Assembly: GCF_002557795.1 (NCBI RefSeq)
Contig: NZ_CP023777.1
Span: 2,241,001 to 2,305,000 of the forward strand
From: Chitinophaga caeni
GTDB lineage: Bacteria; Bacteroidota; Bacteroidia; Chitinophagales; Chitinophagaceae
Reading direction: 5' to 3'
Length of the DNA stretch: 64,000 nt
Made by a program: the position numbers and the translations under genes. The notes beneath the pieces were generated by a model. The model was given only the letters and a program-made list of their open reading frames with translations. It was not told the DNA's origin and did no database searches. Shown piece after piece: positions 53,586 to 62,910 of this stretch (position 1 is the stretch's first letter; every line of letters begins with the position of its first letter).

Positions 53586-54083
53586 TTAAATATTAAAAAG
53601 TTGTTTCAGAGCTTGCCATAATTTACCTTTCAAAACCTTATTTTCATTGATTACGGTAAGGGGCTCCGACGAAACGAATTGAACACCATCGATGAACTGT
53701 ACCTGGTAATTAGGTATATCGCTAATATTCAATTTGTTAGGTTCTAAACCAAAGCCGATGGCCTTTTGAAATGGCAGCACCTGTTGTAATTCCCGCAGGT
53801 TTGTAGCAGGGAAATGCTTTAAATTGACCAGGGCAACATCCTGCATACCGAGTTGACAAGCATTCAAAATATTGGTGAGCAAATTGAATAATTCATCGTT
53901 TAAATACGCTTCATTTTCATTTTGTACGAGCAAGGCGATATTTTTTTGATTTTCACCTAAAAATTTGAGTTTCGGCAGCTCTTTTTGAACCGTTTTGGCC
54001 GGGTTTTTAATCCCGGGAATGATAGGCTGGTCGTAGATCTTAGCCAATAAATAAGGATCAAATTGTATCTTGTCTAAGCCCAT
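53586..54083 (-). CDS. Conserved hypothetical protein
   Basis: A 165-residue soluble protein with no signal peptide. It begins MGLDKIQFDPYLLAKIYDQPIIPGI and contains NIALLVQNENEAYLNDELFNLLTNILNACQLGMQDVALVNLKHF, which looks like an alpha/beta fold, then QKAIGFGLEP. The family is unrecognised. It lies 19 bases upstream of rdgB on the same strand and is probably the first gene of that operon. It is divergent from ilvE. Confidence 0.65.
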   Translation of the reverse strand: MGLDKIQFDPYLLAKIYDQPIIPGIKNPAKTVQKELPKLKFLGENQKNIALLVQNENEAYLNDELFNLLTNILNACQLGMQDVALVNLKHFPATNLRELQQVLPFQKAIGFGLEPNKLNISDIPNYQVQFIDGVQFVSSEPLTVINENKVLKGKLWQALKQLFNI

Positions 54084-54208
54084 ACAGTTTATATTTGTTA
54101 GTGTTAGGGTGATTCCAGGGTAAGAAAAATACGTTTATTTGCAAATCGTTCCCTGAACGAGTCTTCTCGTAAGCGAGTGTAAAATTATTGAGATAAAACC
54201 GATAAACC

Positions 54209-55315
54209 ATGATGGTAGAAGATTATTCCACGACAAAATCAGCACTGATGGAAGAAAGCAAAAAGAAGATCAAGGTAACGAAAATCAAGGAGTCCAGGAT
54301 TGGAGCTGTTGATTTCAATAACCTAGCTTTTGGTAAAATGTATGCCGACCATATGCTGGTGGCTGATTTTGACGGTAAGGAATGGGTGAACGCGGAGATC
54401 CTTCCATATGGAAATATCAGCGTCAGCCCATCAAATGCAGCTTGGCATTACGGCCAGGCCATCTTTGAAGGCATCAAAGCCTATAAGGACCAGGAAGGTA
54501 ACCCGATGATCTTCCGCCCGGTTGACAACTTTAAAAGGTTCAACGTTTCCGCGGAACGTATGGGTATGGTTAGCGTTCCTGAATGGTTATTCATGGGCGG
54601 TTTGGCCCAGTTGATCGATATGGATCGCGACTGGATCCCGACAGGTGAGGGTTGCTCCCTGTACCTGAGGCCCTTCATGATCGCATCCGATGAGTATATC
54701 GGTGTGCGTCCGTCGGAGCATTATAAATTCATGATCATCAATTCGCCGGCAGGTCCTTACTTCAATAAGCCGATCAAATTGTTGGTGCAAGACAAATATG
54801 TTAGGGCATTCCCGGGTGGTGTTGGCTATGCGAAAGCAGCCGGTAACTACGGGGGCACGATGTACCCGACAGAATTGGCCAAGAAAGCCGGTTACGATCA
54901 AGTACTCTGGGTTGATGGGTTTGAATATAAGAGCTTGCAGGAATGCGGCACCATGAACTTATTTGTAATCATCGGCAACAAGGCTATTACGCCGGATCTT
55001 AGTCAAGGTACAATCTTGGCAGGGGTAACCCGTGCCAGCGTGATGGAACTACTCAAAGATATGGGCTTAACTGTAGAAGAGCGCCCAATTTCTATCGATG
55101 AAGTGATCGCGGCCTATAAAGATGGTACATTGCGCGAGGTATTCGGAACCGGTACCGCCGCAAGTGTAGCATATGTTGAACAATTGGATTATAAAGATGT
55201 TAGCATCAAATTGGATACAACTAAATACGCGGTTGGTAGTGAAATCATCAAGCAGATGGATGCTATCCGTACCGGGAAAGTAGCTGACACGCGGGGTTGG
55301 AATTTCCGTGTATAA
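54209..55315 (+). CDS. ilvE: Branched-chain amino acid aminotransferase
   Basis: Interconverts branched-chain amino acids and their 2-oxoacids. The 368-residue protein is the longer eukaryote-like class IV type, with GNISVSPSNAAWHYGQAIFEGIKAYK, LYLRPFMIASDEYIGVRP, the PLP Lys in GYAKAAGNYGG, and QECGTMNLFVIIGNKAITPDLSQGTILAGVTRASVMEL. The first two codons are both ATG, and a later ATG at codon 14 is also possible. It feeds the fused E1 dehydrogenase at 21-23 kb metabolically. A terminator follows. Confidence 0.95.
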   Translation: MMVEDYSTTKSALMEESKKKIKVTKIKESRIGAVDFNNLAFGKMYADHMLVADFDGKEWVNAEILPYGNISVSPSNAAWHYGQAIFEGIKAYKDQEGNPMIFRPVDNFKRFNVSAERMGMVSVPEWLFMGGLAQLIDMDRDWIPTGEGCSLYLRPFMIASDEYIGVRPSEHYKFMIINSPAGPYFNKPIKLLVQDKYVRAFPGGVGYAKAAGNYGGTMYPTELAKKAGYDQVLWVDGFEYKSLQECGTMNLFVIIGNKAITPDLSQGTILAGVTRASVMELLKDMGLTVEERPISIDEVIAAYKDGTLREVFGTGTAASVAYVEQLDYKDVSIKLDTTKYAVGSEIIKQMDAIRTGKVADTRGWNFRV

Positions 55316-55366
55316 TTAACAGCAGTGCAATCACTAAATTAGTTATGTGATTCTATATAAATAAAC

Positions 55367-55400
55367 GGGACCCACCTTGCAAGAGTTGGGTCCCCTTTTT
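55367..55400 (+). terminator. Rho-independent terminator after ilvE
   Basis: GGGACCCA (55367-55374) pairs with TGGGTCCC (55387-55394), followed by a C and five T. Confidence 0.8.
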
Positions 55401-55542
55401 AACGGGGGAGTAGGAGATGTAGCGTTTTGTCATATATATAAAACCAACCAAGACAATAAAATAGCAGCAAATTTGCCTTTCGGGGCAATTTAAATACACC
55501 AAAATTCAACAATATTACAAATAATATTACCCCTTAAGAGTT

Positions 55543-55842
55543 ATGACAATTGCAGAATTTAATGCATCTTTGCAGCTCGCACAACCGCCAGCCGACTTAT
55601 CGCCGGCCTTGCAAGCATTATGGTGGGATGCGAAAGATGAATGGAACCGGGCGCATGATATAGCGCAAGACATTCGTAGTACAGCCGGGGCATGGATACA
55701 TGCCTATTTGCACCGGAAAGAAGGAGACGAGGGCAATGCTGAGTATTGGTATGCAAGGGCAGGTAAATTAATGCCTCCCAATACGTTAGATGAAGAATGG
55801 CAGCAGATCACTGCTGAGCTTCTTGGTTGTGCGGTCAAATAA
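55543..55842 (+). CDS. Small conserved protein, unknown function
   Basis: A 99-residue soluble helical protein with many Trp and Ala residues: LSPALQALWWDAKDEWNRAHDIAQDI and GAWIHAYLHRKEGDEGNAEYWYARAGKLMP. I recall this pattern as a widespread conserved small protein; WIHAYLHRKEGD is its most distinctive stretch. No function is known. It lies between ilvE and rpsL, each with its own control elements. Confidence 0.8.
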   Translation: MTIAEFNASLQLAQPPADLSPALQALWWDAKDEWNRAHDIAQDIRSTAGAWIHAYLHRKEGDEGNAEYWYARAGKLMPPNTLDEEWQQITAELLGCAVK

Positions 55843-55875
55843 ATTTCCGGTTTGTTAAAAAAACTTGCAAACAAT

Positions 55876-55906
55876 TTTGTAAATCTAATAGTTAGTTATA
55901 CCTTTG
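55876..55906 (+). promoter_or_regulatory. Promoter of rpsL-rpsG
   Basis: TTTG (55876-55879), a 19-base spacer and TACCTTTG (55899-55906) are a close match to the Bacteroidota promoter, 69 bases before rpsL. Confidence 0.75.
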
Positions 55907-55974
55907 CCCTCCCAAATTCCCATTCAGGGTATTTGGTTGTCATTGTAAACCGACAGCAAAAAACATAGGTAAGA

Positions 55975-56355
55975 ATGCCTACAATACAACAATTAGTAAG
56001 AAAAGGAAGAGAAATTATCCGGGCTAAGTCAAAATCCAGAGCATTGGATAGTTGCCCGCAGCGCCGTGGCGTATGTACCCGTGTGTACACTACCACGCCT
56101 AAGAAGCCAAACTCCGCTTTGCGTAAAGTAGCGAAAGTTCGTTTGACTAATAAAGTAGAGGTGATCGCATATATTCCGGGTGAAGGTCACAACCTTCAAG
56201 AGCACTCTATCGTGTTGATTCGCGGTGGTAGGGTTAAAGACTTACCGGGTGTACGTTACCATATCGTACGTGGATCTTTGGATACTGCGGGTGTGAAAGA
56301 TAGGAAGCAAAGCCGTTCTAAGTATGGTACTAAGAAAGAAAAGGCTAAGAAATAA
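55975..56355 (+). CDS. rpsL: 30S ribosomal protein S12
   Basis: A 126-residue decoding-centre protein of the small subunit. It begins [20 protein letters not shown] and carries [19 protein letters not shown] and [16 protein letters not shown]. The two lysines at which streptomycin-resistance changes arise (in PKKPNSA and RVKDLPG) are both wild type. rpsG follows 30 bases later. Confidence 0.98.
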   Translation: MPTIQQLVRKGREIIRAKSKSRALDSCPQRRGVCTRVYTTTPKKPNSALRKVAKVRLTNKVEVIAYIPGEGHNLQEHSIVLIRGGRVKDLPGVRYHIVRGSLDTAGVKDRKQSRSKYGTKKEKAKK

Positions 56356-56385
56356 TTGTTAAAATAGTTGAAATTTTTCAAATAA

Positions 56386-56853
56386 ATGAGAAAGCAAGCT
56401 GCGAAAAAATTACCCTTGGCTCCAGATCCAAAATTTGGTGACAAAGTGGTAACCCGTTTTGTGAATAACATCATGGAGCAAGGTAAAAAAAGCGTTGCCT
56501 ATAAAATATTCTACGACGCGATCGATAGAGTTAGCGAAATCACTAGCGAAAACGGTTACGAAGTATGGAAAAAAGCATTAGCTAACGTAACTCCTGCCGT
56601 TGAAGTTAGAAGCCGCCGTATCGGTGGTGCTACCTTCCAAATCCCTTCAGAAGTTCGTGCCGATAGGAAAGTTTCCTTGAGTATGAAATGGTTGATCCGT
56701 TACGCTTCTGAAAGAAACGGTAAGAGCATGGCCGAAAAATTAGCCAACGAAATCGTTGCTGCTAGTAAAGGTGAAGGTGCCGCTTTCAAAAAGAAAGAAG
56801 ATACCCACCGTATGGCTGAAGCTAACAAGGCATTCTCCCACTTTAAAGTTTAA
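56386..56853 (+). CDS. rpsG: 30S ribosomal protein S7
   Basis: A 155-residue protein that nucleates assembly of the 30S head. MRKQAAKKLPLAPDPKFGDKVVTRFVNNIM and VEVRSRRIGGATFQIPSEV are the S7 signatures; length is normal. It is normally followed by fusA, but here a strong terminator and 6.6 kb of unrelated sequence come next. Confidence 0.98.
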   Translation: MRKQAAKKLPLAPDPKFGDKVVTRFVNNIMEQGKKSVAYKIFYDAIDRVSEITSENGYEVWKKALANVTPAVEVRSRRIGGATFQIPSEVRADRKVSLSMKWLIRYASERNGKSMAEKLANEIVAASKGEGAAFKKKEDTHRMAEANKAFSHFKV

Positions 56854-56905
56854 TAGCCATACCAGCGGGCAATCGTTCCGTTGTTTAGATGGTTTGCAAA
56901 ATATT

Positions 56906-56955
56906 ATAGCAAATACTATAGTTTTCTAACTATTGGTATTTGCTATATTTTTTTT
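56906..56955 (+). terminator. Strong terminator after rpsG
   Basis: An 11-bp stem ATAGCAAATAC/GTATTTGCTAT (56906-56916 with 56936-56946) is extended by an inner 6-bp stem ATAGTT/AACTAT and followed by a long T-tract. It ends the rpsL-rpsG transcript. Confidence 0.85.
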
Positions 56956-57000
56956 GATTAATATCTTCCCTCCATCTTGCTGCATCCTGTAATGGTCGAG

Positions 57001-57180
57001 CATTGAAACCACGAGCGCTCGAAACTCGGTTTTTCGAGTTTGGAACTACAATTGTTCGAAACCTGCTTTTCTTGTTTTGACCTTCGAATTTTATCTTGAA
57101 ATAACCTTAAGCCCTTCTTGATTCGAGTCCCCAAGCTTGGACTCCCGTTGGGAACAAGATTCTGCTGATAGAACATCGTG
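57001..57180. repeat. Cluster of short palindromes, degenerate relatives of the 101-bp repeat
   Basis: CGAGCGCTCG (57012-57021), AAACTCG-N6-CGAGTTT (57022-57041) and GAGTCC-N8-GGACTC (57125-57144) lie close together. CGAAACCTG...TTTTC...TGTT at 57057-57080 resembles the reverse complement of part of the tandem unit that follows. No gene is credible here. Confidence 0.55.
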
Positions 57181-57285
57181 TTCGGCAACATTAGAAATTC
57201 AACAAATGGCCGTGAATGTGCGAGGAGTTAGTGCCGCTTCGTTTCCAATACAATTTTAAGTGTCCTTAATTGTGCGTGGGTCCGA

Positions 57286-57512
57286 GCTTGGAAGCTCGCA
57301 CCAGCAAGGGCTTGGGATCTTGGGGCAAAGCATTAAAAAGCGCACCGGGGTTTCGAACACGAAAAATCAGGTTTCGGGTGTCAATGGCTTGGAAGCTCGC
57401 ACCAGCAAGGGCTTGGGATCTTGGGGCAAAGCATTAAAAAGCGCACCGGGGTTTCGAACACGAAAAATCAGGTTTCGGGTGTCAATGGCTTGGAAGCTCG
57501 AACCAGCAAGGG
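57286..57512. repeat. 101-bp tandem repeat, 2.2 copies
   Basis: Units start at 57286, 57387 and 57488. The first two are identical over 101 bases; the third matches for about 25 bases with one change and then ends. Each unit begins with GCTTGGAAGCTCG; in the first, preceded by CGA, it forms CGAGCTT-GG-AAGCTCG (57283-57298). An open frame of 100 codons across it is only a by-product of the repeat, since it repeats with a frame shift of 101 bases. Confidence 0.9.
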
Positions 57513-57548
57513 CAACAGTGAGTATTACGTTGTGCAATAAAATGAAAA

Positions 57549-57573
57549 GGGCTATCCTGTAAAGGGATAGCCC
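57549..57573 (-). terminator. Terminator of the collagen-like operon
   Basis: On the minus strand GGGCTATCC/GGATAGCCC (57549-57557 with 57565-57573) is followed by TTTTCATTTT, 41 bases after the stop of the collagen-like gene. Confidence 0.8.
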
Positions 57574-57613
57574 TATCAGAATTAATAATCAATCATTTAG
57601 AGGTATAAATATG

Positions 57614-60600
57614 CTATTTGATACTTACTAATACCTTGATTTTGCCAGTTTTACCATCAAACTCCTGTAGCGCTTTACCGATTACCTGTCCTGGTTTTAC
57701 CTTGTTGATATCCGCTTTCATGGCATAACCCGGTTTGCTCGAAGAAACGAGTAGGTCACCGCGTTTAATAACCCCTCCTTCATCACAAACCTTCGTCGGA
57801 ATAACCCCGATGACACCCATCGGAACTTGTTTTTCTATCGTTTGATCTTCAATATCCTTTTCTGTCAATAATACCCCGGGTTTCGTGGCATATACTCCTG
57901 CAACCAGCGTAGAATAGGCTTCTTGACTCTTTTCCACGGTGCGATCGACATCAACGGAAATGACGAGGACATCGCCAGGCTCATAAGCATCTTTAGATCC
58001 TTGAACATCAAATGATTCCGCTACGTCCGCCCCGGAATTTTGCGTACCGCCGTTGAAAAATCCGCGGCCAGCCTTATTAATACGGGCAACATTGGCTCCG
58101 GAAGATTGGAATACCGCGAGGTTTCCGGAAGCTCCCGTATGATTTGCCAAGATGGTAGTGCCTGTTCCGGCTGTTGTAATGTGAACAACAGGTTGCGAGT
58201 TTGATGAATTAAAATTAGCAAACCTAGCTGCTCTACCGGTACCAAAATTCGGAACCCAACCGTAGATGGCGTTACCGGAACCGTCAACGGACGCTTGAAC
58301 TCCATCCCCGCTACCACCTGCATTCGCCGTAATACCATTACCGTTGCCTTCTGTCAAAGCTAATAGAGCAGGTCCGTTCCCCGCAGGGTTAGATGAATAA
58401 AATAATCCGCCATATCCACCTGTACCGGAAGATAAACCGTAAACACCCGCTGTACCAAAATTGGCAAATATGGAATTTACTTCCCCCTTAATTGCGGGGC
58501 TTGTACCCGTTGCTTTATCTACTTTGAAATTCCCTGCCGTCCCGTTACCTACGGTCGTTACGGTAATTACATCGTTGTCATTATCCGTATTGAAAATATC
58601 AAACCTTCCTGCCCTACCTAAACTAAAGGAGGGAACCCATGCATATAATGCATTACCGCTACCATCCACGTTTGTTTCTACGCCATTGCCGTCTTTACCT
58701 GCATTTGCTGTAATAGCATTGCCATTACCATCCGTAAGAGCTACTAATGCAGGACCGGTCCCGCCGGTATTAGCGGCATGAAATAAACCTGCAAAGCCTC
58801 CCGTTCCGCTAGAAATTCCGAAAATACCTGCTGCTCCGAAGTTTCCGAAGATCGTATTCACTTCCCCTCTTACTGCGGCGCCGACGCTATTGGTATTATC
58901 TACTTTAAATGAGGCAGCGTTACCCAAGGTGTTGTCTGGAATGTTACCATTTCCATTTGTAACAACTTCCAAGGTATTAGCATCGATATTAGTGGAATTA
59001 AAGTTTTCAAATCTGCCTGCACGGCCTGTACTGCCGTTTACTCCTACTTGCCCGTAAACGCCAACCCCGGTATTATTGGTGCTTGAAGCGATAAAACCCC
59101 TGACACCGTATCCTCCCCCGTCATTTCTACCAACCACGGCACCGGCTATATCGCTGGTAGTTCTACCAACGATAGCTTCCCCGCCGCCATTGTTGTCTCC
59201 AACTATTCCTGCGGATGTTTGTTGACTAGTTATACCATGCACAGAAAAGCCGTTTCCCGTATTCGAGACGATACCAGCCCCGTTTCCCGTAGTATTCACC
59301 GTTAAACCGGTACCATTCCCTACGGTTGAGATAGCCGCCACGTTATTATTGTTCGCATTGTTGTATATCGCCATAGAAGCTGCAGAGCCATTATTAGAAG
59401 TGGCTATTAAACCTATACCGCTATTACTGTTCGCATAAACGCCTGTTCCCGCGCCGGAAGAATTTCCGTAAACTCCCAAACCGGTAGGTGTGACACCATA
59501 TACACCCCAGCCGCTTCCATCTTGTGAACCCCAAACGCCAATACCTAAACCGCCTGTTCCAGCGTTAACGCCTCTAACCGCCGCGCTAAATCCACCCGGC
59601 GCTGTTTGGAGAATATCACCACGGATAGCGCTCACGTTGACCGTGGTGCTGTTGTTGGCTCCCCTGATTGCCGTTCCATCACCATCGTTTGTAAGGTCAA
59701 ACATGGTATTGGCCAGGTTTAATGTCGCGGAATACGGCAAAACTAAGCCGGAAGAAATAGTAGTAGGTTTCCAATTAGTACCATCAAAGCCTAGTAATTG
59801 ATTGGCTAAAGGAGGAGTTGCTTCTACGGGTGTACCATTTAATTTTACCACGGTAGGATTCGGGTAATTTCCTGATAAATCGCCCCCGGCGGCCCCAGTT
59901 AATTCCCCGGCAGGTCCTTGTGGACCCGCTGGTCCAACCGGTCCGATCGGTCCAATTGGTCCGGGATCACCTTGTATTCCTTGTGGGCCTGTTGCTCCTG
60001 CCGGACCTATAGGTCCCGGATCGCCTTGTACACCCTGTGGTCCGACAGGTCCCGGATCACCTTGTGGGCCTTGTGCTCCGGCTGGCCCAACTGGGCCGAT
60101 TGGTCCCGGCGCTCCCATTGCCCCTGCTGGGCCTATGGGACCAGTTGCACCTGTAGGTCCGGGCACGCCTTGTACTCCTTGCGGACCGGCAGGGCCTGTA
60201 GCTCCCGGGTCTCCCTGGTCCCCTTTAGGACCTTGCGGCCCCGCAGGCCCGGGATCCCCTTGATCGCCCTTATCCCCTTTATCGCCTTTAACACCGTTAG
60301 CTGAATATAATGCGAACGGCACAGCTAATAAAGGCGAAGTTCCGAGCACGGCATAACTGCTGCTACCCACGGCTACTTCTACCTTCAGATATTGATTGGC
60401 ATTATTCCATGGAACACTGTTGAAGGTTCCGGTTTGCGCTGCTCCTTTCCCGATCTGTAGATTAAATAACCCAAGGCTATTAGTTATTACATCGTGCATT
60501 TCCTGGTATTGAACCGGCCCAGCCGAAGAGCCTCCCAAAATGGAAATTCTTACCGATAACGCTTGATTAGAGAGCACGGTTCCATTTGCATTTCGTGCCA

Positions 60601-60694
60601 CCGCCTGGTAGTTGATGCCCGAAAAGCTGTTTTGAGCTTTAGCTAAGCCCCAAGAGCTGGATAGAAATATAAGTAGGATTAAAATTCGTCTCAT
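57614..60694 (-). CDS. Collagen-like secreted protein with tail-fibre-like repeats
   Basis: A 1026-residue secreted protein. A signal peptide (to KAQ, residue 21) leads into a beta-rich domain starting [15 protein letters not shown], known from many Bacteroidota surface proteins. Residues 134-265 are 44 uninterrupted Gly-X-Y triplets, rich in GPA, GPQ and [16 protein letters not shown] follows, then about 550 residues of Gly/Asn-rich repeats ([24 protein letters not shown] and variants, [10 protein letters not shown]) that look like a trimeric beta-helix. The last ~140 residues begin SGADVAESF and end in a beta-rich domain ([12 protein letters not shown]). It is probably a trimeric fibre on the cell surface. 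It overlaps the upstream gene by 4 bases. Confidence 0.85.
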   Translation of the reverse strand: MRRILILLIFLSSSWGLAKAQNSFSGINYQAVARNANGTVLSNQALSVRISILGGSSAGPVQYQEMHDVITNSLGLFNLQIGKGAAQTGTFNSVPWNNANQYLKVEVAVGSSSYAVLGTSPLLAVPFALYSANGVKGDKGDKGDQGDPGPAGPQGPKGDQGDPGATGPAGPQGVQGVPGPTGATGPIGPAGAMGAPGPIGPVGPAGAQGPQGDPGPVGPQGVQGDPGPIGPAGATGPQGIQGDPGPIGPIGPVGPAGPQGPAGELTGAAGGDLSGNYPNPTVVKLNGTPVEATPPLANQLLGFDGTNWKPTTISSGLVLPYSATLNLANTMFDLTNDGDGTAIRGANNSTTVNVSAIRGDILQTAPGGFSAAVRGVNAGTGGLGIGVWGSQDGSGWGVYGVTPTGLGVYGNSSGAGTGVYANSNSGIGLIATSNNGSAASMAIYNNANNNNVAAISTVGNGTGLTVNTTGNGAGIVSNTGNGFSVHGITSQQTSAGIVGDNNGGGEAIVGRTTSDIAGAVVGRNDGGGYGVRGFIASSTNNTGVGVYGQVGVNGSTGRAGRFENFNSTNIDANTLEVVTNGNGNIPDNTLGNAASFKVDNTNSVGAAVRGEVNTIFGNFGAAGIFGISSGTGGFAGLFHAANTGGTGPALVALTDGNGNAITANAGKDGNGVETNVDGSGNALYAWVPSFSLGRAGRFDIFNTDNDNDVITVTTVGNGTAGNFKVDKATGTSPAIKGEVNSIFANFGTAGVYGLSSGTGGYGGLFYSSNPAGNGPALLALTEGNGNGITANAGGSGDGVQASVDGSGNAIYGWVPNFGTGRAARFANFNSSNSQPVVHITTAGTGTTILANHTGASGNLAVFQSSGANVARINKAGRGFFNGGTQNSGADVAESFDVQGSKDAYEPGDVLVISVDVDRTVEKSQEAYSTLVAGVYATKPGVLLTEKDIEDQTIEKQVPMGVIGVIPTKVCDEGGVIKRGDLLVSSSKPGYAMKADINKVKPGQVIGKALQEFDGKTGKIKVLVSIK

Positions 60695-61134
60695 TTTGTT
60701 GATTTTTTAGTTTGGGGTTGAATGGTAGATTTGGTTGGAGTTGCTGCATTAGCTTTAGGTTCGCTCATTCCCCCCTGCATTTCCGGGGCTTTCGCTTTTT
60801 CTGCCGATTGATTAAGCTCTGCGGCTTTTTTCTTAGCTTGCTCGCCGTTCATCGCGGAAGGTAGTTGCGTATTGGAACTTGCTTTGGATTGAGCAGCGGC
60901 TTTACGGGCAGGGGCAGGGCTCGAGGGCCTATAATTAGTGAAAATCTGTTCCCGGATAGGTCTGCTCGGATCGAATTTCATCTTTTCTTCCGGTTTTATA
61001 TTCAACTTGCGGATATCTTCATCGAAAGAATTGAATAGTAAATATTTAGTAGATGCTTTGCCCTTGGATTGGCCTTTTGCATAGACCGACATCAAGCAAA
61101 CAATAGCTAATGACATGAGTAGTTTCATTTTCAT
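60691..61134 (-). CDS. Small secreted Ala/Lys-rich protein
   Basis: A 147-residue protein with a signal peptide ([22 protein letters not shown]). About 45 residues of ordinary composition follow ([39 protein letters not shown]), then a low-complexity tail rich in Ala, Lys, Ser, Gln and Pro, probably disordered. The family is not recognised. Its stop overlaps the start of the collagen-like gene (ATGA), so the two are translated together and the product may assist or attach that protein. Confidence 0.7.
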   Translation of the reverse strand: MKMKLLMSLAIVCLMSVYAKGQSKGKASTKYLLFNSFDEDIRKLNIKPEEKMKFDPSRPIREQIFTNYRPSSPAPARKAAAQSKASSNTQLPSAMNGEQAKKKAAELNQSAEKAKAPEMQGGMSEPKANAATPTKSTIQPQTKKSTK

Positions 61135-61188
61135 ATTCCAGTTTATTTGGGTGTAGAGAATGTTTGTTTTATAAGTTGATAGTAGACA

Positions 61189-62355
61189 TTAATCTGCATA
61201 CATATTGACTAACAATCCTAGCTTAAAAGTTCGGGTTTGGTACATGGTTCCGTCTGTAGGCATGATATAGGCCATATTAATCTCGAAGGGTTTCAACCGG
61301 AAGCCCGCTCCTAGGGAAGCATGTTGCCTGTGACCCTTCAATTCATTTTCATAAAAATATCCGGCCCTGATAAAAAGCTGCTCCCGGTAAGCATATTCCA
61401 CACCGGTAGCGAAGGTCAACTCCTTGATCTCTTCTTTGAACCCGCCCGGAGCATCTCCAAACGAGCTAAATATAGATTCTACGACGCTCCTGTCCGGATC
61501 TTTTCCCTTGATGATCACATCCGTAGGAAATCCTTGATCATCAAGCTCGTATTGCGGTGGGGTAGGTATTAATAATTTATTGATATCCAGTGCGATAGTA
61601 AATGTGTGTTCAGTTGTATGGACGAAGGTATAACCCCCGCCGATCTTCAGATTCATCGGTAGGAATGTTTTCTTATTATCATCATCCGAATAACTTAATT
61701 TCGAACCGATGTTAGAAAAACTGATCCCCCAGCAATACCGGTTACCAAAATCTATATGATCTGCATAATTTTGGTAGTAAAACCCAACATCACCCGCCAC
61801 GGCGCTGGCCGCTTTCTGCTGGATGCCGTTATAAGTACCTTCACCTAAATCACTGCGGATATAGCGTAACGATACTCCCAACGAATAATGATCACCTAAT
61901 TTCCGCGCATAGGTCGCATCTATAGCGAATTCGCGCGGCTTGTAATTGGAAAGTTGCTGACCATTATCATCGCGGAAGGTGACCGTTCCGTGCGACATGT
62001 ACCGCAACGAGGCCCCGATAGCTTCCTTGCCGTTAAAGCTTTTGAATCCGGATAAATAAGCCACGGCAGATTGCGTGTTATCATTATTCAGCTCATATAG
62101 CCATGGAGAATAGGATGCGCCGATGCCCCAATCGCCGGCGAAGGCTATTTTAGCGGAGTTGCCCAACAGGTCATTGACATTGGGGGCAATCCCCGTCATG
62201 GCACTTCCGACAGCGCTCGTTCTAGGGTCGGGGTTGATCATTAAGAAAGGAGCGCCAACCTGCAAAGAATTGGGAGCCGATTTTTGGGCGACCAGGGACA
62301 ATGCCGGTAAGCATACCATGCCCAGGACACAAACTGATCTGTAGAAATATTTCAT
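61189..62355 (-). CDS. PorV-like type IX secretion outer-membrane protein
   Basis: A 388-residue outer-membrane beta-barrel protein of the PorV/PorQ (FadL-like) group. After the signal peptide (to LVAQ) comes PFLMINPDPRTSAVGSAMTGIAPNVNDLLGNSAKIAF, the PorV N-terminal signature, and the barrel ends with LGLLVNMYAD. PorV shuttles T9SS cargo from the SprA translocon to the attachment machinery. No porU is adjacent, so this may be a paralogue tied to the neighbouring secreted proteins rather than the main housekeeping copy. Confidence 0.85.
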   Translation of the reverse strand: MKYFYRSVCVLGMVCLPALSLVAQKSAPNSLQVGAPFLMINPDPRTSAVGSAMTGIAPNVNDLLGNSAKIAFAGDWGIGASYSPWLYELNNDNTQSAVAYLSGFKSFNGKEAIGASLRYMSHGTVTFRDDNGQQLSNYKPREFAIDATYARKLGDHYSLGVSLRYIRSDLGEGTYNGIQQKAASAVAGDVGFYYQNYADHIDFGNRYCWGISFSNIGSKLSYSDDDNKKTFLPMNLKIGGGYTFVHTTEHTFTIALDINKLLIPTPPQYELDDQGFPTDVIIKGKDPDRSVVESIFSSFGDAPGGFKEEIKELTFATGVEYAYREQLFIRAGYFYENELKGHRQHASLGAGFRLKPFEINMAYIMPTDGTMYQTRTFKLGLLVNMYAD

Positions 62356-62394
62356 ATTGGATGATTTAGATGCCGGGCAGACATCGGTATATGA

Positions 62395-62910
62395 TTATTG
62401 GATGACGATTTTATCGGTGTAGACCTTACCATCGACCTTGAGAATAACGGTGTAAATACCACTGGCGAATTGATCTGCCGGCACTGGTATCAAGACTTTA
62501 CCGGTTCCATATTGCCTGATGTCTTGAAAGATGATTTGTCCCGCGGCGTTCATAATAATCACGGTAGTAGTAGCTTCCCGCGCCAAATCGAACTGAATTT
62601 TCATGGTAGTCTTCACCGGGTTGGGAAATATCATGAAGTTGGTTACAATAGGGATACCGAGGGGAGGCCTTGGTATTATCTCCGGTTGATGAAAGCCTTG
62701 GCTAAGCATCCGGTTGCCCGAAGAAAGCGTTAAAATTGCGAAATCACCGATGGTATATTCATATAAAACACCGTTTGCGATGGCAGTGCCGCCAGTACTG
62801 GCTACAACTTCACGCACGAGTTGCAACTCGAATTGAGCCTTGGTCGGTTTCGATAGTAATAACAGGTTGAGCAGCAAACAAATACAGGAGGGTAGAAGTT
62901 TGGACTTCAT
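62395..62910 (-). CDS. T9SS type A sorting-domain protein
   Basis: A 171-residue secreted protein: a signal peptide (to TKAQ), about 65 residues containing VVASTGGTAIANGVLYEYTIGDFAIL and SQGFHQPE, then a C-terminal type A sorting domain (about 92-171) with FMIFPNPVKTTMKIQFDL, IIMNAAGQIIF and FASGIYTVILKVDGKVYTDKIVIQ. The sorting domain sends proteins through the type IX system to the surface. It is the first gene of the reverse operon, 39 bases upstream of the PorV-like gene. Confidence 0.9.
   Translation of the reverse strand: MKSKLLPSCICLLLNLLLLSKPTKAQFELQLVREVVASTGGTAIANGVLYEYTIGDFAILTLSSGNRMLSQGFHQPEIIPRPPLGIPIVTNFMIFPNPVKTTMKIQFDLAREATTTVIIMNAAGQIIFQDIRQYGTGKVLIPVPADQFASGIYTVILKVDGKVYTDKIVIQ

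Noticed and set aside
57121..57160. tRNA T-arm-like sequence (ATTCGAGTCC)
   Set aside because: No acceptor, D or anticodon arms can be built around it; it belongs to the palindrome cluster.
57260..57562. 100-codon frame across the 101-bp tandem repeat
   Set aside because: The repeated peptide arises only from the tandem DNA; no start context, signal or family is seen.
59890..60300. Short repeated DNA units that might be taken as CRISPR
   Set aside because: They are the 9-base-based codons of Gly-X-Y triplets inside a coding region, without spacers or cas genes.
59918..60304. 128-codon Trp/Ser/Arg-rich frame opposite the collagen-like gene
   Set aside because: Its composition is exactly what the reverse of Gly-Pro-X triplet codons gives, so it is a shadow of the collagen repeat.
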